Positions 6,803 through 14,636 of a stretch of DNA of 61,530 bases are shown one piece after another. Origin of the DNA: Bacillota bacterium (GTDB lineage Bacteria > Bacillota > UBA4882 > UBA8346); NCBI GenBank assembly GCA_029974635.1, contig JARKQY010000045.1, positions 1 to 61,530 on the forward strand, written 5' to 3'. Positions within the stretch are counted from its first letter, which is position 1. Each line of letters starts with the position of its first letter. Under the pieces are notes generated by a model that had not been told where the DNA came from, did not search any database, and saw nothing but the letters and a program-made list of their open reading frames with translations. A program made the translations under genes and the position numbers.

Positions 6803-8341
6803 TTAGTCAAACCACTTAAACCAGGGCTTCATTTCCTGAAACCGCTTGAGCGGTTTGCGGCCGACATAGATGGGATTTGCTTTTTCATACGGCATCATAT
6901 ACGGATTGGTTAATATTGGCCCTTCCCGGACATCTTGGTATGTCACTTTAACATCATTATAAGAAAACCCGACTGCGATCACTACTTCCCCGCTAAATTT
7001 GCCCGGACCCCAAATATAATACTGGAGATGACCACTCACCGGCGGCAATGGCAGATGATACTTTGCACCATAATATTCAATCGCTCCCGCTTCTCCGTAG
7101 TTACGGGTCACTATACAAGCTTTCGCCCGGTCCACTGCGGGGAGTGAGTGATAAACTTGCGCTACTTTCCGGGTCATCTCCTGCCAGCCAAAACAGTCGG
7201 CCAAAGTCTGGGGTAAATTAGGCAATGCATGGCTTTCCACATCTTTTTTGGGTAATATTTTGCCGTAAATCTTGATGCATGTTTTCACCGGAAGGACCGG
7301 ACGGGCCCCCGGAAGTACGACCAGCCCGGATATGACCACCAATAAAAATACTGCTGCTTGCAACCAACGTTTGCCGCCGCCTGCCAGCAAGTTACCCAGC
7401 CAAAGGCAACCCGCGGCAAGCAGAATAGCATAGTAGGGCATAATCAGATCCGGTTTGGCTTTAGTAAAGTAACTTATTAACAGGATAACTAGATAAGTAA
7501 TCCCGGCGCTGCGAAGGATTTTGCCTTGCGGATGAAATAAAAAATAATACAATCCGGCCAACCAAATCGGAAATGTTAACGGACTCATATTAATAACCTG
7601 CTCCAGTAAATACCCGGGCAGTGAGAAGCTACTAACTTTTCCGGCGGCGTAGTTATGGTAATATTCCAAAGAAATGAATCCGTGCTGAATCTGCCAGAGT
7701 AGATAGGGAGAACAGATAATGAAGACCAAAACTCCGGCCCAAAGCACTTCCCGGCGGAATAATAATTTACGTTGTTTCGTAACTATCAGCCCGATGATCC
7801 ATCCCAAACCAAGATAAAGTATAGTGATCTTAAACAGCAAGGCTACTCCGGAGGTGATTCCGATATAAATCCAATATTTCGGATCTTCGGTCTGAATCAA
7901 GCGGATCATCAGGAAACTAAATAAAAGCCAACCGAGTTTATTGAAGGTGTCATATGTATAAATGGAATCCCACCACACGAAACAAGGAGCAAGCAGCACT
8001 GTGGTAAGCGTCAGCAATAATGCGAATCGGTTTCCGTTCAATTTCTTGATTAACAGATAGGCCAATATCAGAAACAAGGCCCCGGAAAGTGCCGGGATGA
8101 GGTGTAAAGCGAATAACGAATCACCGAATAAAAACCGGACCCCTGCTAAAATAAGCGGGGGTAATGGCGGGACATCCACATACCCAAGTCCGAGACGTTT
8201 GCTCATTGACAGACAATAGAACTCATCCCGGAAGATCCCATAACTTATTGGCAGCAGTGAAAGTACCAGTTTAGCTAGGATGAAGCCCAACAGCATCACC
8301 CGCTCAAGGTTTAAAAATTTGGATATTTTATTCGTTTCCAT
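6803..8341 (-). CDS. PMT/ArnT-like membrane glycosyltransferase (GT39/GT83 type)
   Basis: 512-aa integral membrane glycosyltransferase with about 10-11 hydrophobic segments followed by a soluble C-terminal domain (from about residue 360). The first extracytoplasmic loop has RDEFYCLSMS and then GYVDVPPL, the acidic and proline signature of dolichyl/undecaprenyl-phosphate-sugar glycosyltransferases, which transfer a lipid-linked sugar outside the membrane. The ATG at 8341 has GGAGGAT. Its base composition is closer to the chromosomal genes than to the AT-rich cassette genes. It sits between sites 8 and 7, whose R boxes do not match, so I infer that it was not the original cargo. Confidence 0.8.
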   Translation of the reverse strand: METNKISKFLNLERVMLLGFILAKLVLSLLPISYGIFRDEFYCLSMSKRLGLGYVDVPPLPPLILAGVRFLFGDSLFALHLIPALSGALFLILAYLLIKKLNGNRFALLLTLTTVLLAPCFVWWDSIYTYDTFNKLGWLLFSFLMIRLIQTEDPKYWIYIGITSGVALLFKITILYLGLGWIIGLIVTKQRKLLFRREVLWAGVLVFIICSPYLLWQIQHGFISLEYYHNYAAGKVSSFSLPGYLLEQVINMSPLTFPIWLAGLYYFLFHPQGKILRSAGITYLVILLISYFTKAKPDLIMPYYAILLAAGCLWLGNLLAGGGKRWLQAAVFLLVVISGLVVLPGARPVLPVKTCIKIYGKILPKKDVESHALPNLPQTLADCFGWQEMTRKVAQVYHSLPAVDRAKACIVTRNYGEAGAIEYYGAKYHLPLPPVSGHLQYYIWGPGKFSGEVVIAVGFSYNDVKVTYQDVREGPILTNPYMMPYEKANPIYVGRKPLKRFQEMKPWFKWFD

Positions 8342-8758
8342 GAAAAGATCCTCCGATAAGTTACTTCTTTGATGACTTCCTACCGGTTAGGGCCGGTAAA
8401 ATACCCAGAATAATCCCAACTTCCATTTGCTTGAATATTACTTAACCTTTTTAAATTTACCGATTGAAAATTTAAACTTCTTTTACATTAACTTTGCCCT
8501 TAAAAAAATATTCGAGCTTTTTTAGTTTCCAACTTTTTATTTGTCGTGATTCAGAAGAATATTTCATTAAGGTGCACCTTATTAAACATTTGTGAAATAA
8601 TGTCTTATGGCTGTACAATTCATTAATCATTGCCATACCCCATTTTGTATGCTGTTAATAAAAATAGGCATTCACTTTTTCCTAAGATTATTTTAACTCT
8701 TAACTTTTAAGGACTGTGCCCACGAAGGGCCGGTCCGACCCAGAAGACTCGACATGTC
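8342..8758. other. Long leader between the glycosyltransferase and attC-like site 8
   Basis: No gene seen. Contents: a GC-rich hairpin ACCGG...CCGGT near 8382-8396, a perfect 14-bp palindrome TAAGGTGCACCTTA (8568-8581) that could be an operator, an AT-rich stretch, and the satellite stem-loop of site 8 at 8711-8736 (GGAC..GCCC/GGGC..GTCC around ACGAA). Confidence 0.4.
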
Positions 8759-8892
8759 GTATAACGTCCACGAGTTGCAGAAGCCGTTCCGCCTTACTTA
8801 ACTCTTAAATTAGGCGGAACGGTTTGGGTCGGAGCACTGGAACTGCCCAGATTATTTCAATCCGGTGCGAAACCTGCAACTCGTTGTTATCG
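8759..8892 (-). repeat. attC-like site 8 (short form)
   Basis: 134-bp site. Left R box GTATAAC (8759-8765), right R box GTTATCG (8886-8892). Outer arms CGAGTTGCAG and CTGCAACTCG are perfect over 10 bases. The internal helix CCGTTCCGCC/GGCGGAACGG continues with a T-T mismatch to a CTC loop, as in site 1. It lacks most of the TTCGAA-rich segment. Satellite stem-loops lie at 8711-8736 and 8920-8938. The right R box exactly complements the left R box of site 9. Confidence 0.75.
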
Positions 8893-8953
8893 GATCGTGC
8901 GGTCGGCCCATATTTTAAAGGTCGCTAAGATGGCGACCACTTACATGCCTTTG

Positions 8954-9406
8954 TCATTTTCGAAAAGCTCTTTTCTTTGAAATATCAAGACAATAAAAGT
9001 GGTCTTTCTTATCTTCCTTTTTCCAAACCTTAATATCACTAATTTTAACTTCAACAAATATTGCATTTTTGAAATGAACAAATCGCTCAAAGAACTCTCT
9101 ATGACTCTCTTTAAATGCCTCACAAATTATTTTGTTGCTATCAATTAATGGATGTCCTTTGATATGAGCATATCCAGCGATCTGAATATTGTTTAAGCAT
9201 AATGCAACTTGAGGATTTTTTTGAATCTGCTTAAACTTTATTGATTTATCGTGTGTAAGAAAATAAAAGCATTGATCCATGTAAATATAACTCATTGTTC
9301 GTGATGTTACGTTATTTTCTAAACATGTCGAGAATACAATTTCTTTATTTTTTTTAAAAATCACTTCTATTTCTGTGTTCAGCTCGTTATAATCAATTTC
9401 GACCAT
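8954..9406 (-). CDS. Pyridoxamine 5'-phosphate oxidase-like flavoprotein (cassette gene)
   Basis: 150-aa protein resembling the PNPOx-like split-barrel FMN-binding family, which includes PNPOx-type reductases and F420/heme-related oxidases. Family-like features are a central SRTMSYIYMD...FYFLTHDKSIKFKQIQKNPQVALC segment (given in pieces: SRTMSYIY, FYFLTHDKS, NPQVALC) and a C-terminal WKKEDKKDHFY region. The start at 9406 (MVEIDYNE) has GAGG 6 nt upstream and overlaps the end of the GNAT gene by 14 bp, suggesting translational coupling. The substrate is unknown. The pair shares one cassette between sites 9 and 8. Confidence 0.75.
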   Translation of the reverse strand: MVEIDYNELNTEIEVIFKKNKEIVFSTCLENNVTSRTMSYIYMDQCFYFLTHDKSIKFKQIQKNPQVALCLNNIQIAGYAHIKGHPLIDSNKIICEAFKESHREFFERFVHFKNAIFVEVKISDIKVWKKEDKKDHFYCLDISKKRAFRK

Positions 9407-9869
9407 TGTTACCCTCATCCAATCTTTTTTCATATAAATAGCTGTCTGGCCCATCATTACCTATTCGAATGTATCCTAATTTTTCATAAAAATGATGGTT
9501 TCGATAAGCCAGCTTCGGCGTTTCCAATGTCCACTTTTGAGCATCTCTAAATGTGATCTCAATAAATTTCATTGCTTGAGTACCGATGCTTTTATCCTGA
9601 TATTCCGGATCTATATAAATTCTTCCCAGATTGTAATGCCCCGGTTTCACTCTAAAAACAATAATACCGCCAATAATCATGTTTGCAGCGAGGATTTTAT
9701 AATAAATCCCTTTCTTCATAGTCATCATTTGCCATTTTACTGAATTGTAACCGGGAGGTCCTCCATTGAGTTGACCAAAAAATCTTCTTGCATCGTCATC
9801 AAAAGTCTTAATTTGAACTTCTGTCAGTTTCTCCGCATCCTCGAATTTAGCTTTAATAAATTTTATCAT
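9393..9869 (-). CDS. GNAT family N-acetyltransferase (cassette gene)
   Basis: 158-aa acetyltransferase of the GNAT superfamily. Motif A is recognisable at about residues 82-100 (RIYIDPEYQDKSIG), the acetyl-CoA pyrophosphate loop, followed by an amphipathic helix and the late FYEKLGYIRIG strand typical of the fold. It would transfer an acyl group from acyl-CoA to an amine; the substrate cannot be inferred, although small-molecule or antibiotic modification is common for cassette GNATs. The ATG at 9869 is preceded by AAGGGGA. It is the first gene of the cassette after site 9 and overlaps the PNPOx-like gene. Confidence 0.85.
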   Translation of the reverse strand: MIKFIKAKFEDAEKLTEVQIKTFDDDARRFFGQLNGGPPGYNSVKWQMMTMKKGIYYKILAANMIIGGIIVFRVKPGHYNLGRIYIDPEYQDKSIGTQAMKFIEITFRDAQKWTLETPKLAYRNHHFYEKLGYIRIGNDGPDSYLYEKRLDEGNNGRN

Positions 9870-10026
9870 AGTATTTGTCCCCTTCTAATTTACTTAGGAC
9901 CGACTTTACTATGAATTATATACAGAACATACGTTCTCGTCAAAATGAAACTTCATCGGTACAACTTTATATAACTTTTAATCCTTTATTTTGCTCTTTT
10001 AATTTAATCCATTCTATGTTTTTTTA

Positions 10027-10045
10027 GCCCGTCACGATGACGGGC
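10027..10045. repeat. Perfect satellite stem-loop left of attC-like site 9
   Basis: Arms GCCCGTCA/TGACGGGC around a CGA loop, preceded on the plus strand by TTTTT and followed by CGTTTTT. It is the strongest of the satellite hairpins at cassette starts and could also act as an intrinsic terminator in either direction. The equivalent at site 7 (6366-6382) has a different stem sequence and the same CGA loop. Confidence 0.55.
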
Positions 10046-10063
10046 CGTTTTTCGCGGCATGTC

Positions 10064-10243
10064 CGATAACGTCCCGTGGTTATCGACGCCATCAAACCTT
10101 AGTGACACTTCGACTTGGGTTTGATGGTGTGGCGCGGCATACTTCATGAATCAACTTCTTGAATTTGCTCCGTGATTCCGCTTTCTTCTTCGAATAAACA
10201 TCTTCAAAAACCCGCGCCCGTAAGCGGTAACCATGTGTTATAC
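10064..10243 (-). repeat. attC-like site 9
   Basis: 180-bp site. Left R box CGATAAC (10064-10070), right R box GTTATAC (10237-10243). Outer arms GTGGTTATCG and GCGGTAACCAT are present. The internal helix CCATCAAACC/GGTTTGATGG is followed by the TTAG/CTTG positions holding the T-T mismatch. The 3' half contains the shared TTCATGAA...CTTCGAATAAACATCTTC segment. Satellite stem-loops lie at 10027-10045 and 10262-10279 (GCCTCC/GGAGGC around ACGGAT). The right R box exactly complements the left R box of site 10. Confidence 0.8.
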
Positions 10244-10364
10244 GAAGTAGGTTGACATCCGGCCTCCACGGATGGAGGCTTCCTCTATTTATTATTCCTA
10301 ATTATTTTGTTTTATCCGCGCGCTCCTACTTTTAAATATACTTTAAATGGTATAAATCAATAAT

Positions 10365-11228
10365 TTACTTACTTACTACAACCATAATACCTGCTCTTTG
10401 ATTACTACCTAATGAATCTGGACATATTTCTTTATCAAATCTATCGCATAAGTCAATATATTCAAGGTAAAGTTTTGGTTTCTCGAACAATTTGTCTACA
10501 AATTCCTTGCCACAATGATTTGTAAGAGAACCTATAGAAGTTAATCTTTCAATTTTCATACCATTATTTTCAAAAATTAATTTAAGCTCTGTAAGTGTAA
10601 AAGCTTTTATTGGACCAAGATAATCATTTGTACATCCTTTAACCATTTCTTTATTCTCGTTGTACTGATGAGTATGCCAAAATCCCTTATCAAACATTTC
10701 ATAAATTGCTGGAATAAACCTTTCATCACTTAGGTGTAATCCCGATCTAAGCGATGAAATTATCATATTGGCCTTGTTAGAAACAGTCATAATTACTTTC
10801 TTTTTTGCAACTCGTATGGTTTCTTTTATCGCTTTTTCTGCATCTATTCCACAAAAAGATACTGCGCCATCCATATTAAGAACTAAATCAAATGAATCAT
10901 TATCAAACCTTGATAAATCAGCTGAAATTCCTTGTTCAAAAGTAATATTAGTTAACTTTGTTTCTATAGCCTTATTTTTTGCAATTGATATCATTTCATC
11001 TGAAATATCAAAATGCACAATTTTAAAGCCTTTTTGTGCGAGCGGAATAGAAAAAACACCGGTTGCACCTCCAACATCCAAAATTGTTTTAATATCTGAT
11101 GTAAGATTTTTATTAATTTCTTTCCATCTTAATTCCCTATTAATCTTTTCATCAAACATATCGCTCTCTTCTTTATGAGCTTTTGCATTCCACCATTTTT
11201 TTTCAAATTCATATTCGGTTTTTACCAT
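10365..11228 (-). CDS. Class I SAM-dependent methyltransferase (cassette gene)
   Basis: 287-aa methyltransferase. Motif I is LDVGGATGVFSIP, followed by the acidic strand end in VHFDIS (motif II) and motif IV in FDLVLNMDGAV. The C-terminal half is family-specific and does not indicate the substrate. The start at ATG 11228 (MVKTEYE) has GGGG 9 nt upstream; a TTG three codons earlier is too close to that site. It is the sole gene of the cassette between sites 10 and 9, which has perfectly matching R boxes and extended terminal complementarity (GTTATACGAA.TAGGTTGAC). Confidence 0.85.
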   Translation of the reverse strand: MVKTEYEFEKKWWNAKAHKEESDMFDEKINRELRWKEINKNLTSDIKTILDVGGATGVFSIPLAQKGFKIVHFDISDEMISIAKNKAIETKLTNITFEQGISADLSRFDNDSFDLVLNMDGAVSFCGIDAEKAIKETIRVAKKKVIMTVSNKANMIISSLRSGLHLSDERFIPAIYEMFDKGFWHTHQYNENKEMVKGCTNDYLGPIKAFTLTELKLIFENNGMKIERLTSIGSLTNHCGKEFVDKLFEKPKLYLEYIDLCDRFDKEICPDSLGSNQRAGIMVVVSK

Positions 11229-11324
11229 ACATTTCAACCCCTTTTAAGGTTTTGGTAAGCGCGGATAAATTAAAAAATTTAAATTGACCGCCACGGAAGG
11301 CGGCACCTCTCGTCAACCTATTTC

Positions 11325-11504
11325 GTATAACGTTCAGGGTTTACGACGTTGGCGAACCTTAGATAGCTCTTATCTTAAGTGAGCCAATGTGGGCGCGCCG
11401 CTTCATGATTCAACTTCTTCGAATCAGCTTCGTGAATCAGCCTTCTTCTTCGAATACTCATCTTCGAAATACCGCGCCCCGTCAGCGTAAACCCGTTGTT
11501 ATGT
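11325..11504 (-). repeat. attC-like site 10 (first of the array in the reading direction)
   Basis: 180-bp site. Left R box GTATAAC (11325-11331), right R box GTTATGT (11498-11504). Outer arms AGGGTTTACG and CGTAAACCC are present. The internal helix pairs TTGGC...CTTAGATA with TATCTTAAG...GCCAA and includes the T-T mismatch. A satellite stem-loop lies at 11287-11304 (CCGCC/GGCGG around ACGGAA). To its right lies only the deacetylase gene before the host-like genes begin. Confidence 0.8.
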
Positions 11505-11585
11505 GATGGATGGTCGCCATCGAAGCCATAAGCCATACGGATGCGGTGGACTTAAAACTATTTATTTTGTTGTATTTGTTCAACG

Positions 11586-11711
11586 TTAATTTTCTCGGAA
11601 TCTAAAACTTTCAAGTATTTTTCGAACATTTTTTATCTGATACCAAGTATTAGTATTCCAGCTAATATTTCTTGGTTTAAAATACATATCGGTTGCACAC
11701 CAGGGGTTAGG
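11586..11711 (-). pseudogene. 3' remnant of an unidentified gene (41 codons)
   Basis: A minus-strand frame of 41 codons ends with TAA at 11586-11588. It reads like the tail of a real protein (contains DMYFKPRNI and TWYQIKNVRKIL) and is closed upstream by TAA at 11712-11714, with no start codon. It lies between the deacetylase stop (11734) and site 10. I infer a decayed or truncated gene within the first cassette; the family was not recognised. Confidence 0.4.
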
Positions 11712-11733
11712 TTAAGATTGGCTTTCTTTCGAA

Positions 11734-12465
11734 TTATTTACTCTTACCCATCTCCAAAAGTTCATTAATCGTCTTAAAACTATACCCTTTTGCTTTCAAT
11801 CCTTGGATAATCCCTTTAATCGTCCTAATTGAGTTCCCTGTTTTGTCGTACCATGGGTGCAACAAGATAATTGAACCAGGCTTCGTATAATCAACTACAT
11901 ACTTGATGATATTCTTTGAACTAGCGTTAATTTCCGGGTAAGAATTCGGTTCCAAGTCCCAGATAATATTTTTACGCTGATGTTGTTTTAGATAATAGGG
12001 TAGAATAATCAATTTTTTACAATACGGGGACCGAAACTGAATTGGTTCCTGGTAACCCATTTCTTCAATCAATTTATCCGTCTCTTCAATTTCCCGTTTA
12101 ACAAAAGCATACGATTTAAACACCATTCGGTTGTGGGAATATGTATGATTACCGATCTCCTCACCGGCTGAAATTAACTTTTTAGTTTCCTCCTGATTTG
12201 CTTTGATCTCACTACCAATTAGAAAAAATGTTGCCTTCACTTTTTCCGAGTTCAGGATTGCTAAAATATTATCGACTTCTTTGGTAGGACCATCATCAAA
12301 AGTTAAGGCCACTACTTTCTCTTTGGTGTCAATTCGATTAACAATCCCTCCAAAAAACTGAAACGTCCTAGAGTTCATGATTTTCCAAGTAGCAACCCCC
12401 AAACCTAAAAGCAACACCAGTATGATTACTATGGTTATTAAGACTTTTTTGATTTTCAATTTCAT
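11734..12465 (-). CDS. NodB-type polysaccharide deacetylase, membrane-anchored
   Basis: 243-aa carbohydrate esterase 4 protein with an N-terminal membrane anchor (about residues 7-27) and an extracytoplasmic NodB domain. Visible motifs are TFDDGPT (catalytic base and metal Asp), HTYSH (metal His pair), RSPY and ILLHPW. It would de-N-acetylate peptidoglycan or another GlcNAc polymer at the cell surface. Start ATG 12465 behind GGGGTGAG. It is either the first cassette of the array or a flanking chromosomal gene; a GTTATGT word at 12833-12839 (minus strand) that complements site 10's right R box supports the first reading. Confidence 0.85.
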   Translation of the reverse strand: MKLKIKKVLITIVIILVLLLGLGVATWKIMNSRTFQFFGGIVNRIDTKEKVVALTFDDGPTKEVDNILAILNSEKVKATFFLIGSEIKANQEETKKLISAGEEIGNHTYSHNRMVFKSYAFVKREIEETDKLIEEMGYQEPIQFRSPYCKKLIILPYYLKQHQRKNIIWDLEPNSYPEINASSKNIIKYVVDYTKPGSIILLHPWYDKTGNSIRTIKGIIQGLKAKGYSFKTINELLEMGKSK

Positions 12466-13264
12466 TACTCACCCCAAGTTATGCTTTTCCAAAATTACTA
12501 TTCCCCTAAATTTTGCTAATATGTTTTCATTGAAACTCCATCTCTTCTACTTCTTTTCTGCAGTTTAAGATTCTCTTCCACTCTAAACCGCCCTATTTTT
12601 ATAATCAACTCTACCGTCGAAATACTGTACAAGTCTTCTATTCACACGCTCAAGTAGTTGGAAAATTGATTTTCTTTGCTATTTTTGAACTTATAGATTC
12701 ACCTAACTCGCAAATTATATTTTTTTAATTTTCCTTTTTGGTTTATTATTTCTTCCAATGCATATTCTCCCTAAATTGTCTTTGTCTTTCAACCGCGACA
12801 CGACGTCGCGCCAATGTTTTGCGCCATCTTTCACATAACTACCGTATAAACAAACCAGTTCATTTATTTGCCCAAAACAGAAGAATATCGAAATAATATC
12901 AGTATTATGAATCAAAACTCCGATTGTCAATAAACCAAATATATTTTAATTTCCTAAAACAATTCCACACAGATCCAAAAATTCCTGTATTATCATTTAA
13001 ACTGTAAGTGAGCAAAATACCTAATCTATAAGGTGCTGGAGTTATTAAATATGTAAATATTTCAACACCGGACTTATCATGTAAAAAACCGTCTTCGACA
13101 GAGGCAGTTTCTTCTTAGATAATGTTTCAATACTTTAATATAATCATTATCGAAAAACGAAATTTTTATAGATCCTAATTGATAAATTCCGGTATAATTT
13201 TATTATTGTAATCAAGTTGTGGTTGAAATATTTAGTATTCCGGGGAAAGGAAAAACATCAATAT
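12466..13264. other. AT-rich interval at the right edge of the cassette array
   Basis: No convincing gene. A 71-codon minus-strand frame (12715-12930) ends in a basic tail and is doubtful. ACATAAC at 12833-12839 reads GTTATGTGAAAGATGGCGC on the minus strand, similar to GTTATGTGATGGATGGTCGC right of site 10, so it may be the outer junction of the first cassette. No integrase gene and no second recombination site were seen here. Confidence 0.4.
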
Positions 13265-14200
13265 ATGAAATATATCGATATTTTGATCCATGTTCTAACA
13301 TTATTATCCGGCATCATGACGGCATTATTAGGCTTTTTACTATATCTTAAATATAAAATCAAAACAATCCGGCATTATGCATTCTTCATTCTTACCACTA
13401 CTTTTACAGTCGCCCTTACGACAGTGTACAGTTATTTATCAAACAGCTTTAATACTGGCCTGAACCGGTATTCATTGTGGCATCTCGTTTCTTTTTTACT
13501 TTTCGAAGTATTTCTGTTGTTCATCAATTATTCTTTTTCCCGCTTTGCGCTCGGAATCCTCAATAAACCATTTACTCTAATCAATAAAATTTTCTTTGCC
13601 TTTCCTTGTTTGGTGGTGTTGCTTTCGGCGCTAACCTTTGCATATTATAACTTCGGCAAGGCCGACATTATCATTCCGCCGGTTTTAAATTCCTACTTTG
13701 GGATCATCCTTGGCTGTCTGTTTCTCGCATTTATTCTTTACAGCATTCTTATCGCCGTTAACTTGAAAAAAATTGACAATCCCGATTTGAAAAGGGCTTT
13801 GAAGATCACGGCGTTATTGTTTATTATTGATATGCCGATTCAAGCCCTGATTATCAATTTCAACAGACAGCCGCAAATTATCATGCTTACCCGCAATCTA
13901 TTCTACTTTTCCGTAAATATCATCAGTATTGTTTTGGCCGCCAAATATTTCTTCATCAAAACCCCTTCCATCATGGAACAGATCGAGATTAGCGAAGGTT
14001 TTATCCGGAAATACGGTATTACCGGCCGCGAAACGGAGATCATCGGACTGTTGCTAAGCGGACTATCCATAAAAGAAATCAGCGCCAAGCTAGATCGTTC
14101 TTTTAAAACCGTCAACAACCATATTTATAACATCTACCAGAAAACCGGCGCCGGCAATAAACTGGAGTTGTTGAATTTGATTAAGGAAAGCCGGATTTAG
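13265..14200 (+). CDS. Membrane-bound LuxR-type transcriptional regulator
   Basis: About 311 aa. The N-terminal about 230 residues form seven hydrophobic segments; the C-terminus is a LuxR-type HTH (about residues 247-310), with TGRETEIIGLLLSGLS and then SFKTVNNHIYNIYQKTG as recognition helix region. This architecture senses a membrane or extracellular cue and binds DNA directly. The frame is open from a TTG at 13217, but the ATG at 13265 follows GGAAAGG (a somewhat long 14-nt gap). The next plus-strand gene, a multi-TM protein, is the nearest candidate target. Composition is more GC-rich than the cassettes. Confidence 0.8.
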   Translation: MKYIDILIHVLTLLSGIMTALLGFLLYLKYKIKTIRHYAFFILTTTFTVALTTVYSYLSNSFNTGLNRYSLWHLVSFLLFEVFLLFINYSFSRFALGILNKPFTLINKIFFAFPCLVVLLSALTFAYYNFGKADIIIPPVLNSYFGIILGCLFLAFILYSILIAVNLKKIDNPDLKRALKITALLFIIDMPIQALIINFNRQPQIIMLTRNLFYFSVNIISIVLAAKYFFIKTPSIMEQIEISEGFIRKYGITGRETEIIGLLLSGLSIKEISAKLDRSFKTVNNHIYNIYQKTGAGNKLELLNLIKESRI

Positions 14201-14636
14201 AATTTGTTCTTTATATATCAACAATTTCTTAAAGACTACGCAGCATTGACGGTTCCCCTTTCAGGGACCAGGTCCTAACTCCACGATGTACCTTTCAACC
14301 GCTCTCAATCCATTCTTTCATACCTTAATTCTGCCTTTTCCATTTTCCAGTATAATCCCATAATTTCCTTCCGGGATAATCCGGGACTCGCGTAAACCGG
14401 GAAACTCCGTAACAGCAAGATATAGGATAAAATCCCTATTGATGTTTAAGATAATTTTGATTTATCCTAAAACCAGAAACGAAACATTGGAAACGATTGT
14501 GTGAATCGAAAGACGCAATTATTTGTGGGTCGGGATTATTAACTGGATGAATAAACAGCGTGAACAGCAAATCGACGGTTTAGTCGGGAATTTTGCGGGT
14601 TATTTTAATTTAAAAAAACTTTAACTGGAGGAAAAA
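14201..14636. other. Intergenic region between the LuxR-type gene and the multi-TM gene
   Basis: 436 bp without a recognisable gene. It contains short inverted words (TCAGGGACC/GGTCCT near 14261-14277) and AT-rich DNA, and ends with an ACTGGAGG ribosome site just before 14637. It may hold the promoter of the downstream gene; no consensus pair was clear. Confidence 0.35.

Noticed and set aside
88..11504. The repeats as CRISPR, REP/MITE or insertion-sequence ends
   Set aside because: Spacing and cargo are those of genes, not spacers; the sequence varies while structure is kept; no target-site duplications or transposase genes were seen; R boxes pair across cassettes.
12715..12930. 71-codon minus-strand frame as a gene
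   Set aside because: No ribosome site, low-complexity basic tail, and it spans the putative cassette junction at 12833-12839.
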